A stretch of DNA of 64,000 nucleotides, taken from Marasmius tenuissimus. Taxonomy: Eukaryota; Basidiomycota; Agaricomycetes; Agaricales; Marasmiaceae. Shown here one piece after another: positions 13,006 to 25,115 of this stretch (its first letter is position 1; every line of letters begins with the position of its first letter). The position numbers and the translations under genes were made by a program. The notes below the pieces were generated by a model, which was not told the DNA's origin, searched no databases, and saw nothing but the letters and a program-made list of their open reading frames with translations. The stretch is from the NCBI GenBank assembly GCA_029532415.1, contig JAQOTA010000020.1, forward strand, positions 372,001 through 436,000, in the 5' to 3' direction.

Positions 13006-13326
13006 TGATGAGCCGGCATGACGCCTAGCGCAGAGGACTACAACATGGCTACACTACTACTTACCAGAGAGAAGTTTAGAGAGGTAGAGGTGAGACGTAG
13101 AAGCTCAAGCACACTATTGATTCAGGTAGAGAACTAAGAGCTTATATACATGAAGATACAATAGAGTTACCATATAGAGACGACAATAGAAATTGTACAT
13201 ATGTGCATAGTGAACGATGAAGAATAGAACAATAGCGAATGCATTGTCCCGCATAATACAATGGCGGGAAGTATGAACCAGGACTTCGGATATACTGGGA
13301 TCTAATAATAGTCCATGGATTCAACA
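13006..13326 (-). repeat. 3' LTR of element B
   Basis: In sense it starts TGTTGAATCC and ends GGCTCATCA. It differs from the 5' LTR at about five positions of 321, four of which are C/T or G/A changes at CpG sites. The purine tract (gcgagggggtg in sense) abuts it at 13327-13337. Confidence 0.92.
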
Positions 13327-15895
13327 CACCCCCTCGCTAAGTGCAGCTGAAAAGCGCATCTGAGCGAATCAAGTGGACGAATAGAATTCAAGTCCAAGGT
13401 GATCTCTGAACCGTGAGAACTTCTCATGACTGAGATTCTTTGTAAACATGTCTGCGGGAGTACGACTTTGCCATCTTTAACACACGATCGAATATAATGA
13501 TATCGAATATCAATGTGCTTGGTTCGGCGCTCTTGAACCGGATTAGATGCAATGAAGATAGAGCCTTGATTGTCACCGCAGATTGGAATAGGACCTAAGT
13601 CAATACCAAGTTCAGAGAGTAGCGATCTTATCCAGGAAGCTTGACAACTGCAATCCGACAGTGCCATATACTCAGCCTCAGTGGAAGAAAGTGCTACAGT
13701 CTTCTGGGCATGTGATTGCCATGAGAAGATGCCGCCTGCTAACTTGAAGAAGTAGCCAGTGATCGAACGGTGTTTGATAGGATCGGCAGCCCAATCTGAG
13801 TCTGTGAACGCAAGAAGACCTCCATTGGAGTCACCATCATAAACAAGTGAATAATCTGATTTGCCAGCAAGATAGCAGCAGATATACAGAGCTTTATCGA
13901 GGTGTTCCTTCGTTGGATTAGAAGAGAACTGGGAAAGCTTCGTAACTGCATAGGCAATATCAGAACGTGTGCCTAGCATAATGTACAGAAGTGATCCAAT
14001 CACAGACTGGAACTTGGAGCGAATGGCAGGATTGACTGGACCATCATTGGGAGTTGGCACATAGCCAGCAGGTAAGGGTGTAGGAGCACCTTTCGCATTC
14101 TGCATCCCAAAGCGTTCAAGGACTTTCTTCAGATAATCCTTCTGTTCAATCATGATCTTATTGCCTTCGCGACAAATGCTCATGTGGAGAAACTCACTAG
14201 CATTGCCCATATCACGACATTCCCATCAAGCCATGAACTCGGCTTTCTTCTTGTCAACAAAAGCTTTGTTAGGACCCATGAAGAGTGCATCATCAACGTA
14301 GATGATCGCATACACAACTTCACCACTCTTCGGATCTTTGCAGATGAAGAGTCCAGCATCGGAAGTTAGGCGTTTGAAGCCTAGTACTTCCATAGATGAG
14401 CTGAGGGTTCGCCACCACTCAAGGGCAGCTTGCTTTAGTCCATATAATGCACAACGCAGGCGTAATACTATACATTCTTGGCCCTTGACTTTGAAGCCTT
14501 CAGGTTGTTCCATGTAAATCTCCTCAACAAGATCGCCGTAAAAGAAAGCATTCTTGACATCAACTGAGGTGATGTACCAGTTCTTAAGAGCTGCAAGAGC
14601 AAGCATCATATGAACAGTCTCATAATGAACAACTGGTGAGAAGATGTCATCAAAGTTGACACCTTCGAGCCTGAGAGAAACCTTTGGCAACAAGTCTTGC
14701 TTTCTTGCAACCATTCGACTTAATGTCGAAGACCCATCTATTTCTGATGGCTTTGCGACCTTTAGGCAAGTCACAGAGTTCGAAGACCTTGCGCTTACGA
14801 AGTGCCTCAAGTTCTTTGGAGCAAGTGTTCCTCCATTCCTTCTGTTGCTCAACAGGCAACTTTAGAATATTGCGGAGTGTCCACTCTCTGATGTTAGAGA
14901 AATCAGGAGTATCGGACGTTGGAAGCACATCGTAAACTGGAACAGCATTGTTCAACAGGTAAATCACAAATCCTACTCCCCCTTCTTGGGTCAGTCTTTC
15001 GACTATGCTTTCTTCCTCATGCGACTCAGTGCTTCCACTGGGTTCTGGAGCAGGCAGAGGCAGAAGTGGACCAGGAATCCCCTTTTTACCACCTTTGCCG
15101 TTCCTAGATCACGAAGAGCTAGGACAATCAACTGGATGTGAAGGTTCTTTATCTCCAGTGACGTTTCTCCAAGTATTCTTATTCTCTAAGTCGCAAATAA
15201 TGTCTGAGGGTTTATTTGGGTTCCGCTTTTCCCCAAATATATTACCAGGTTGCATTGTACCCTTCCGCTGCCTCGAAGACCGGCGTGGACCATCCGCTGC
15301 TGGTGCAGGCGGAGGAACGGCGGGTTCGCCTGGAGGCGTCAGAGGACCAGATTGAGGGAGTGGCACATCCCCTGGCGCAGGGCCACCTGAGGTTCTGATC
15401 TCTTAGAAGGTTCGGAGCGACGTCTGAGATCTGGGAACGGAGTATCGTCCCATCCATCATCAGAGTCTTCATCTTCCGAAGGAATGTTGGGATATTCACC
15501 CAAAGTGAATGGTTTACTACCGACAGGTGTAAAACCACAAGTTTTGGCATCAGGACACTTGTTATACAGCGTCTCATCAAATAGTGCAGTGCTACCTTTG
15601 AATACGGAATTATTGCTTTGCATGAACAGGAAGCCTTTCATCCCGTCTTGGTAGCCAATGAAAGTCATCAACTCACTGCAAGGAGCAAGCTTATTCTTCC
15701 TACAATCTTCAGGAATGAAGATGTAGGCTGCACAACCCATAACTCGGAGATGTGAAACATCAGGTGCTTTGCTGTAAAGCATTTCGAACGGAGTTCGCCA
15801 GCTCAATTGTTGCACAGGAGTGTGATTGTAGAGGTGAACAGCGTGCACATGGCAGAATTCCCACCAGGACTGAGGCATACAAGCTTCAAAGCGAA
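13327..15895 (-). pseudogene. element B pol: integrase C-terminus, RT and RNase H, frameshifted
   Basis: Reading down from 15895: the integrase end (SWWEFCHVHAVHLYNHTP, then the GCAAYIF region, 15878-15339), a Pro-rich linker, RT (NRWVFDIKSNG, then DVKNAFFYGDL, then YVDDALFMGP near 14290), and RNase H (AFTDSDWAADP, then STEAEYMALSD) to about 13420. The pieces lie in several frames with breaks near 15350-15580, 14850-14700 and 14220, so no single polyprotein can be made. The catalytic YVDD is retained. The upstream half of the integrase is found inverted at 16351-18304. Confidence 0.88.
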
Positions 15896-16350
15896 TGTTG
15901 ATCCAGCATAGTTAATGTGCACAGTGGTATAACGAAGTAAACCTCACATGGGTAATACACAGAGTGTTCTTGTAGACTTGAGATGCTTGTGAAGAGGTGA
16001 TAATCGAGTAGATTGTCCTTAGGCTCAAGGCCTTGGAATACCAGCTTTTATACACAACTTTCTGTACATGTAAGAGTAATTACAATAGTATGAAACTACT
16101 ACTAGAAGTAGGTATTTAGCCAATACTAATGAGTCTTTCGTCTGTTGTGCCTCGCACTTTGGACTATAAGCATCATACTTGATGCAACTACATATGTAGT
16201 AGATATCTACAGTGTCATTTGTGAAGCAATAACTACGTAGATACATTCTTGCATGAAAGCACAAGTGTTCCTAGAGGTGTAGCTCCATAAATAGTATGAC
16301 GCGTAAACAACACGTCAATATGTATCACATGATATCCATCATGTTCAACA
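15896..16350 (-). mobile_element. lone LTR of family C inside B integrase (C1)
   Basis: 455 bp, in sense TGTTGAACATGATGG to TGGATCAACA, nearly identical to the LTRs at 18305-18760 and 26702-27542 but in opposite orientation. The left flank is gcgaa (15891-15895). The flank on its right (agaac, 16351) does not match it; the partner of gcgaa is found as ttcgc at 18300-18304. This is the first half of the inversion evidence. Confidence 0.9.
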
Positions 16351-18304
16351 AGAACAAGGGTAAGAAGAAGAAGCAGCAGCGTAGTACCCGCAGTGGTATC
16401 AACCAGCACAAGGGTCCCAGCAACGCCAGCAGTAACAACAGCGGTAACAATAGGTCTCATGGTCACTCCCATCTTGTGTCCTACGCATTCGTCGTTGCTT
16501 CCCCTCCTCCTGTCCGTCCTTACTCCTCGATCACTGACCGCAGGGAATGTATTGCATTGAATGCAGTCAACAACTCCTTGTGCACTGAGATTGCTAGCGC
16601 CCCTCCCAGCCGTGCTAGAGGATCTCCGCCCCCAGTGCACTTCACTGGTCACTGGGACAAGTCTTGTGACAGCACTGTTCCTCCCGCTGTCAAGAAGAAT
16701 CCGGCTGCCATGCAGTCCTTCACTGGCTTCAAGCCATCCGAGTCAGTATTTGATGATGTACATGAAGCACGTTCACTTGCTGACAGACTTGGTGTCCCTA
16801 AGACGGCGCGGCATCTCAAACCATTCGAACAGATCGTCACGTCCACCGCCAATTGTTCGCTCCAGGATCGTATCTTGAAGCCTGGTTCCTCGTCCAAGCA
16901 AGTTCTGGAGGACAATTCGGAAGATGAAGGAGCCAGACGTCCTTCTTCTACTTCTTCTAAACATGCTCGCAGCGCTGATCCTGATGAAGATGTAGAGATA
17001 GACTGGGGATCTGACGATGGTATGGACGATATGACTTCTTTTTTCGGTAATGATGTTGACAACAACATTGCCAAAGCTGCAGGAGTAGAGGATGTCCTGG
17101 ATGACGTCTCTCTTGGATTGTTCCACGATGACAGGCAAGTTCCATATCTTGAGCTGCTTTCCCAAGCTGATGCAAACCTACAGCGCTGCTCTCAACTAGT
17201 TGGTATCAGTAGTGTGCGCAGTAGTCGTAGTGATCTGGTATCACTTGTACATTTTTGCAATGCTACTTCGACCCACTTTGTGGGATGTACTCAATATAAG
17301 GGAAAGAAAAGTGTGAACAACGCACAGGGTTGGCTCCTTGATTCTGGTGCCTCCTCTCATTTCACGAATGACATGAATGATTTCACTGAATATGAAATGC
17401 TTGATGGTCCTATTGTAAATACTGCGAATAAGGGCAACCCTATACAGATCAAGGGTAAAGACACAGTCTTCATTAAGCATAACGTAAAAGGACATGACGG
17501 GAAACTTACTGAGCATGTTTCGCGTCTCTATCCTGTCTACTATATACCGCAATTGGATATACACTTGCTATCCATGGGAGAGTTCCTTCAAGATGGTCTA
17601 CCAATTCGTGGAAACGCGAAGTTAGCCTTCTACTCATCACAGCAACGACAGTCGCTTGTTTCCTACCCTCATATGCCTGGTCAAACCATTTATTGGGTAC
17701 ACTTGGGAAAGCAGCTGCTGAGGTTTTAATGGCCAAGTCAGTCGTTTATAACGTCGACTACGATATTGAGCACAGACACTTTGGGCATCCATTGGGTAAA
17801 GCCCTGAACAAAGCACGGAAACATACGCAACGTTTCCCACTTGACCTTAAGATGCCTACTAAGAAGACACCTCTGTGTCGTGGTTGTGCTGAAGGCAAGA
17901 TGCATGAGAAATTGTTCCTCAACTCTACAACGAGAGCTTCTAAACCGTTTGAACGCATATGTTCAGATTTGAAGTTGTACCTGGCTGAATTTTATCACCG
18001 GTACAAGTACTACATCTCTTTTCTCGATGACTGCACGTCCTACGTTTGGACCTCCAAGCTCAAGACAAAGGACGAGGCAGTACCCGCTTTGAGGGACTTC
18101 CTTACTATGGTCAAGATGCAATTCAATGCCGTTGTCAAGACCTGGATGTCTGATGAAGGGGGAGAGTACAAAGGAGATAAGTTCGATGCAGTACTGAAAG
18201 AGTATGGGATCCAAAGGGATCAAAGCATACTGTATACACCACAACAAAACGGTTGTGCTGAACAATTCAACAGGACTATTCATGGGAAGGCTGAAGCTCT
18301 TCGC
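16351..18304 (+). pseudogene. inverted piece of element B: gag end, protease, integrase start
   Basis: Reads on the plus strand although the rest of B is on the minus strand. It encodes the basic gag end (KNKGKKKKQQRS), an intact protease motif WLLDSGASSHFT near 17335, then after a frameshift near 17700-17730 the integrase HRHFGH, CRGC zinc site and catalytic core (CSDLK, MSDEGGEYK, then EQFNRTI). It stops at KAEALR, exactly where the minus-strand piece at 15895 resumes. Its ends are agaac (16351-16355) and ttcgc (18300-18304), the inverted partners of gttct at 27543 and gcgaa at 15891. Confidence 0.9.
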
Positions 18305-18760
18305 TGTTGAACATGATGGATATCATGTGATACATATTGACATGTTGTTTACGCGTCACACTATTTATGAAGCTACGCCTCTAGGAACACTTGTGCTCTC
18401 ATGCAAGAATGTATCTACGTAGTTATTGCTTCACAAATGACACTGTAGATATCTACTACATATGTAGTTGCATCAAGTATGATGCTTATAGTCCAAAGTG
18501 CGAGGCACAACAGACGAAAGACTCATTAGTATTGGCTAAATACCTACTTCTAGTAGTAGTTTCATACTATTGTAATTACTCTTACATGTACAGAAAGTTG
18601 TGTATAAAAGCTGGTATTCCAAGGCCTTGAGCCTAAGGACAATCTACTCGATTATCACCTCTTCACAAGCATCTCAAGTCTACAAGAACACTCTGTGTAT
18701 TACCCATGTGAGGTTTACTTCGTTATACCCACTGTGCACTTTAACTATGCTGGCTCAACA
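18305..18760 (+). repeat. 5' LTR of element C (C2)
   Basis: 456 bp, TGTTGAACATG to GGCTCAACA, followed directly by the PBS. Its left flank (ttcgc) is not the partner of the flank after the 3' LTR (gttct), which is explained by the inversion of 16351-18304. Confidence 0.93.
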
Positions 18761-18773
18761 GGTTATGAGCCCC
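18761..18773 (+). other. primer-binding site of element C
   Basis: ggttatgagcccc directly after the LTR. Its complement, ggggctcataacc, looks like the anticodon arm of initiator tRNA-Met (CAT anticodon), as in Drosophila copia, which is primed by a 5' half of tRNA-iMet. Confidence 0.75.
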
Positions 18774-19729
18774 GCAAGCGGTCGTCAGGTCGATGTTATG
18801 ATCGGAGTAGCTAATACTTTCCATGTGTCACCACCATCCTAACAGACAACCTGTAACCTACATGGGTTAAGGAAGTCTCTAGCGATGTCAAAGGCTCGTC
18901 ATTGACGATTGTCTGGTGTCAGGATCAGGGTTCTTCGTCCCTTATATCCATCCACTCAGGTCCCCGTACAAGTTGCATGTTGCATGAACGCATGTACATA
19001 CTGTCTTGGCCTCATCTTCTTCAGCATGAACCTATCCGTTTTTACGGCTCTGTTCCTCTGCTGACAACCTGGATTAGGCTTTGGCCATCTATTGCCACTG
19101 TCTGATACCGATGATAGTTTAATGGTTGGCGGTGGTCCTCAGCAGAGGCACCAAACCAGTTTGCCATGATTCCTGAAGGCTGAAACATGCCGGGGAAATT
19201 TGATTTCCCTTACAACTAGGACTTTGTATGATACTACTTTTACGGTATCACATGGCCATTTTTAGTATGTACAGGGACTCCCCTCACGTCTGCCTTTCTC
19301 ATCCACGCTATTGTTAGATCTTGTACCAGTCTCTAGTAGTTTGGTCGTTTGTCATATGCTCAAGGCATCTTCGGATGTAGTAACCATACGGAGTAATGGG
19401 GGATCTAGTAATGACTTTCTCAAGGCACGACATTTATATTTGCTAGTCTGGGATTGAGACCAGATAGCACAATGGACACCAGACACACACACTGGAAGGT
19501 TACTGTAAGACCCTTCTCAAGCGGGCAGGGCTATGTAACCAGATTAACTACCTGCACTTACCTGCACGGTGGATTTCCCCATAGCTTGCTTGACGCATAC
19601 AGCCTGTTGAAAGTCCTAGACATTTTGATGCATGTCTTGGTGTGCATTGAACCCTATTTCTTTTATGGGTTGTCTTCTAATGGAAGACTTTATTGATTGA
19701 CACTACTCTTAGCGTCACCCTTCTAATAT
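18774..19729 (+). other. leader of element C, no gene seen
   Basis: About 950 bp between PBS and gag. Only short frames; no motif recognised. Presumably untranslated leader. Confidence 0.5.
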
Positions 19730-21070
19730 TTGAAGAGTATGCTCACAGGACTTTTCGCAGACCTCAATATGTCTAACCAATCAGGCTCTTCTATACATTT
19801 ACCACAATTGCCAGGGGTCTTTTCAGAACCCTCAGCAATGCCGGTCAAAAACACATTGGGACACACCTTTGGTGTGGATGTGGGGAATGCAGTAGAAGTA
19901 TATACTATGGATCCAATTCATTCGCTTGTATCAGAGAGTAGTTTTCCGACTGGGTCGGGAGGCATTAATTTATTTCCAGTTTTGTTAGATGATGGTTTGA
20001 ACTTTGAAGAGTGGTACCGATTAATCAAAGGCTTTCTATTCTCACATGGAATTCCAACCATGGTAGAAGAAGCAGCACCACAACAGTCAAATCCAGCTAT
20101 GGATGCTGAAAATACTGTGCTGAAAGAATGGACAGCCAAACAAGATAAGATAATCGGAATTATTATGATGCAAACAAAGCGTATTCATAAACCACATATT
20201 GATAGAACTTCAGTTCCGAACACTCTGGCAAAATTTAGAGAAATCTTTGGGACTCAGTCTTCTTCTCAGTTGCTTGATATATGCACGCAACTCCATAACG
20301 TCCAATTCTTTGACAGCGTAAACCCAGTTCCTGGGATAAATTTTATGTTGATGAATAAAGAAGAACTTGCTACACTGGGTGTAACAATTTCGGACGAGCT
20401 GTTTTGCCTTATGGTCACAGCTAAACTACCGGAGAAGCGTTGGCAACTCTTCAAGCAGCATGTTACTCGCATGAAGGAAGAATTGAAACCAACAGATATT
20501 ATCACTGGAATCAGTAATGAATGGAATAGAAGAAGTGGAAACTCTGTACCTCCTGCTTATGCTGCGTATAATGCCAAAATATCTGGCATCAATAGATATC
20601 AATCTGCTCCCAACTGGTCTGGTCAATCAAATCGTCCTGGTAACAAATCTGGTGGTTCTTCAAACCAAAAGAAAAATAACAATAGAAACCAGAACCAGAA
20701 CAACCAGAGTCAAAGTGGGAAATCGTCTTCAAAAAAGAAGAAAGGTGGAAAGAAGCAGAAAGGCAAAGGAAAACAGAAAAGTCCTCAAGAAGGGGGGCAA
20801 AAATCGCACGCAGTGGTAATTGAACCTCTTGAGGAACTTTCATCTTCTAAAATTCGTACAAATGCAGTTAAAAAGTTGACAAGTTCAGCTTTTGAACATG
20901 AAATGGCTGGTCCTAAACATGTTCATATGTCCTATCATTATCCATCTGGTAGTACTACTGCACCAAATCCATTCCAAAACACATATGATTTACAACTTGC
21001 ACACCTAGAAGAGAGAATTGCTGCCAATAGAGAAGGATGCCCAGAGCGTTTTATTTCTGTTGCTGAATAG
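19730..21070 (+). CDS. element C Gag
   Basis: A 446-codon frame. After an N-terminal segment of about 75 residues it has a gag-type core (GINLFPVLLDDGLNFEEWYR, then EWTAKQDKIIGIIMMQTK and QLFKQHVTRMKEELKP, residues about 80-270) like the UBN2/retrotransposon-gag families of copia elements. The C-terminal third is rich in Asn, Gln, Lys and Ser, with clustered lysines (SSKKKKGGKKQKGKGKQK). No CCHC zinc knuckle is visible, so the basic stretch may bind RNA instead. It ends at a TAG, after which coding-like sequence continues in the next open stretch; whether this stop is native or a mutation is uncertain. Confidence 0.75.
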   Translation: MKSMLTGLFADLNMSNQSGSSIHLPQLPGVFSEPSAMPVKNTLGHTFGVDVGNAVEVYTMDPIHSLVSESSFPTGSGGINLFPVLLDDGLNFEEWYRLIKGFLFSHGIPTMVEEAAPQQSNPAMDAENTVLKEWTAKQDKIIGIIMMQTKRIHKPHIDRTSVPNTLAKFREIFGTQSSSQLLDICTQLHNVQFFDSVNPVPGINFMLMNKEELATLGVTISDELFCLMVTAKLPEKRWQLFKQHVTRMKEELKPTDIITGISNEWNRRSGNSVPPAYAAYNAKISGINRYQSAPNWSGQSNRPGNKSGGSSNQKKNNNRNQNQNNQSQSGKSSSKKKKGGKKQKGKGKQKSPQEGGQKSHAVVIEPLEELSSSKIRTNAVKKLTSSAFEHEMAGPKHVHMSYHYPSGSTTAPNPFQNTYDLQLAHLEERIAANREGCPERFISVAE

Positions 21071-23400
21071 AATGCACATCAAACTGCTCACATAAATGAA
21101 CAAGTTCAACAAATTGATGAGGCAATTGCTTCATCAGCTTCCACAGCAGACACAGAACAACAATATGACAGCGATGGTGATCCCATGCCAACTCTGGTTG
21201 GGGTCTCTTCCTCAGAAAATGAATCTGAGAACTCTTATGGCGTTGGATCACATAGTGAAGAACATATTAATTTCACTATGCCTCATAGACAGGCGAGTCC
21301 TGAGACAATTCTGTCTGCGGACAGAACTGAGGAAGGACAGAATGTCGAAGAGGAAACTACAAATGTAAACATACAGACTGGAGAATGGCCTCCCCATAAT
21401 GCATTTATAGAATATGATCCTTGGGCCACACATCTTTTACCAAGAGATGATCCTGATCAAACATCCAAGTTTATGCCTGAGAATTATAACTCAGATAATA
21501 AACCTACTCTTAATCCCACTAATAGAAAAATACAATGGCAGTTCCTAGAGAACTACCAATGGGATACTAAGGGTATTACAGATGAGATTAGGATTCCTTG
21601 ACCTCACCCAGAAATATTAAATGGAGTGAGACTTGCGCCACCTAAAGCTCCACACTTCTATGATATAGAAGATACATGGAGAAATGATGATCGCAAGAAA
21701 GATGTGATGGCCAATACTCGAAAGTATATGATTAAGAAACAATCAGATCATAAACTATGGATCTGGATTCTTATCAGAACTACAAATCGAATTGTAATGT
21801 ACCCTATTCGAAGAGATGCAGTTCATAATCTCACTCCGAGACATGCACTCTTCGAATTAGACTTACATGAACCAATTCTACATGTAGAATCAGTAGAGGA
21901 TCAAGGTTTCTTCAGTGACCACAATTATCGAAGCTGGAACATTCAACATCTTTCTAGAGTCATTACTGATATCAATAATCAAAATTGGATCAGTACTGTT
22001 GATGATTACATTGACATATATGGCAGTGTAAAAAACCAAAGAAAGACAATCTTTCAAGTATTTCGCAAGTCGAGATACTTAAGGGAAGAAAATCTTCCTA
22101 TAAACATTCTTAATCCGATTTTTTGGGATTCACTGGTTAAACTAGAATTGGAAGGAAAATGGTTGAATGGAACAATTAATACGCTTCCTTACTCTCATTT
22201 CAGAGCACAAGCATTTATTCGTAGACACCAAACATGGCGTCTTGTGCCGAGAATTTATTTGAGAGAAGCCATTAATGAAAATATGATCTTATATAAATGG
22301 ATGAACAACGAAAATATCGATGTTCCCATGTCTTGTGCTGATGTACCACATAGAACGTCACAGGAAAATGAATCTCCAATTTATTATCCTGAAGACTTTA
22401 TGGTACTAGCTGAAGCTAATGCACTTGAAAGATCAATCCAGGACTATGAATTTGATAGTCGTTATCCTGGAAACTATATTCAAATGGCTGAGGAACAAAA
22501 TTGTCCTTATTCACCACCCTTTCCTTCATATGCATCTATCAATAGACCTGCGACTACTCCACCTGTACTCGAACGTACCCTGGAACGACCTTCACTTTCA
22601 CCACCGGAATCGCCCGGATCTTTTTATGGAGTCCAATCCCTAGAGGAAGACTATATTGATGTACCCAATCGTCCTGGGACTACTATTCCGACTCCTCCTA
22701 TTTCTGAACCGGAAGATAGCAGTATGCTAGATCTGGAAGAACAACCTGAGGTTGATCCTTGGGTAATGTCAGAAGATGATCCCAGAAATCCGCAATTTGA
22801 AAATTACGGACCTGGAGTCAATAATAGTATGGACATTGAAATCAATAGACTTCATGAACGTCAGCAACTAGATTCAGTTCAACAACAAATTGCAACTGGA
22901 ACTAGCATTGGCAACATATCTATGGTTGTTAATGATAACAATCCAGAGCAAGCTAGAAAATTTGTTGAATGGCAGCTTTATCATTCACAAATGTCAGCAG
23001 CAATGGATGCTGAATGTATACAATTAGAAAGGGATCAACGTCAACGACAAGAAGAGTATGATAGAAGAAGAGCTTGTACGCTCGCTCTTATCCAACAAGG
23101 ATATCAACAGATCCAACTCCAATCAAATGAAAGATACTTCGATGATGGAGATTATGGTGATGGAGATTATGGTGATGGCCTTGAAGGAGTAGATGACGTT
23201 GATGGATGGGCAGAAAGTAACGATCGTGGAGACTGGCAAGTATTTCAATCTTCTGATAGTCAAACTTTCACTAAACACTCAATGCAGAACTATCATGTAC
23301 TAAGAAACTCAGTACCTAGAAAAACTAGAATAACTTCTGTATTTGCTATGACAAAACTAGAGTCATATTGTTCTGCATTAATGAGTGATTGTGAAATTGG
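21071..23400 (+). pseudogene. extra unrecognised coding region in element C
   Basis: Open stretches 21096-21601 and 21626-23400, separated by a stop, encode about 770 residues between gag and the protease. Order: an acidic Ser-rich stretch, a mixed hydrophobic domain rich in Trp and Arg (for example KLWIWILIRTTNRIVMYPIR, then NPIFWDSLVKLELEGKW and QTWRLVPRIYLREAI), a Pro-rich linker, a Gln/Arg-rich helical segment (LERDQRQRQEEYDRRR) and an acidic DGDYGDGDYGDG repeat. Element A has only about 250 residues between its basic gag tail and its protease. I do not recognise the domain. It could be a captured host gene or a lineage-specific gag extension. Confidence 0.6.
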
Positions 23401-25115
23401 AAATATGCGAGAAGCCTGGCTACTAGCTAGCAGTGCATCTGCGCATATGACTCCGTTTATGACAGATTTCTCAGACTATCTGATTTTTGAAACGCCTTTA
23501 AGTCTTACAACTTCAGCTGGGGATAAAGCACGAGTGCAAATAACAGGATATGATAGTGTCAATATTCGACATACCAATAGTGCAGGAGTGACACACCTCA
23601 CCAAGCTATTTCCAGTGATGTATAATCCAGACAGCCCACATCGTTTAATCTCTGCCAGAAAATTCAGAAGTATAGGATACTATACTGTTCTGGATTCTCC
23701 AGAGACTTTAATCCGGAGCAAGAAAGACAATTTTCTTCTCATGAGCTTTTATCCGAGCTATGGAGAAGATAATTTGCAATGGATGAATGCGAAGATTCTT
23801 GTGGGAGAAGCTTCCTTCACATCAGTCGCATCTTTCTCAATTGATGATTCCAAACTTTGGCATAGGTGAATGGGACACATAAACCCTAAAGTCTTAGAGA
23901 AACTAGAGGATAATGTTAAAGGGTTTCCAAAGAGATTGGCTATCTCTAAGGAAGATAAACCTTGTTGTGGTTGTGCGAAAGGCAAAATGGTTGCAAAACC
24001 ATACCCTTCTTCTTCAAAATGTGCAAAGAAGCCTCCAGAAGCAGTTCATGGTGATTTGATTGAATTTCCTACCCGCTCTTATTATCAAAACGAATATGCA
24101 TTAACCTTATTTGATGATGCAAGCACCTGAAAATTGGTGGGAATTTGCAATTCTCACAGCAGTCCATATCTATAATAGAACTCCTATACGTTCGAGGAAG
24201 TATAAAACACCTGTTGAATTGTTTGAAGGAAAGAAACCAGATGTCTCATACTTTAAGACATTTGGTTGTGGTGCCTATGTGTACCTACCGAAACGTAAAA
24301 ACAAGCTTTCCCCGCATTCAGAAGCAATAATATTCATTGGATATGAAAGTGGATCAAAAGCTTATCACTTCTTTCGTACAACAAACAATTCAGTGTACAT
24401 TACTCCACAAGCAGTTTTCGATGAAAACTGGTTTCCTAAATGTCAAAAGGAATTGCCCGGATCCATAGAGTTTGATAAAACCGACAAACCTGTTCAGTCT
24501 ATACCCTTTCCATCATACCCCTACAATGGCCATGAGGATCATAATAATGATAATAGTTCATTTGATTCATCACCTCCACCAAATACCCATGATGACAATC
24601 ATGAGCATGGGGGAGATCCTCCCATGGATCCAAACCAAGATGATGAAAGCGATGATGTGCACAACAGTTATCATCCACCTACTGATGGACCCGAATCACC
24701 GAAAGGTTCCGGTACTAATCCTAATCAGTATGGTCCGGATCCACAGTCTGCTGGTCCTTCAGGAGCAACAAATCCTTTTAGTTTTTGTCAAGATGATTAT
24801 GATGAGTGGCAAAATATACAAAATCAGCCACCAGCTCCTAGAAGGAATCCACCAAGAACCAGACTTCCACCTGTTCGACTATTTAATGTCTATGGAAACA
24901 GGACTCCTGTAGAAATAGAGCGCGGCATTGATTCTGAAGCACGCTGGAGAAGTCAGATAAATCTGATAAATGAACCTGAAACAGTACCAGTAAGGGTTCC
25001 TGATCCAGTTACTCCTATGGAGACAGATGAAGATATGTGCGACCTTGCTCAAGAAGGGGGAGTAAATTACCTGGTTTATTTGCTGAATAATGGTCATCAA
25101 CTATATGGTCTTTAA
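23400..25115 (+). pseudogene. element C protease and integrase, inactivated
   Basis: The protease motif normally DSGA(S)H reads LLASSASAHMTP, so the catalytic Asp is lost. At 23867 a TGA splits LWHR and MGHINPK in the integrase HHCC zinc domain (CCGCAKGK follows). At about 24110 LFDDAST runs directly into PENWWEF in another frame. Some 130 residues of the integrase core, including the second Asp and the Glu of the triad, are missing. The integrase C-terminus (GCGAYVYLPKRKN, GYESG) and a Pro/His/Asp-rich linker continue to 25115. Confidence 0.8.

Noticed and set aside
16025..16264. 79-codon frame repeated at 18391-18630, apparently a conserved small gene
   Set aside because: It lies wholly inside family C LTRs, so the repetition reflects LTR copies, not a gene family.
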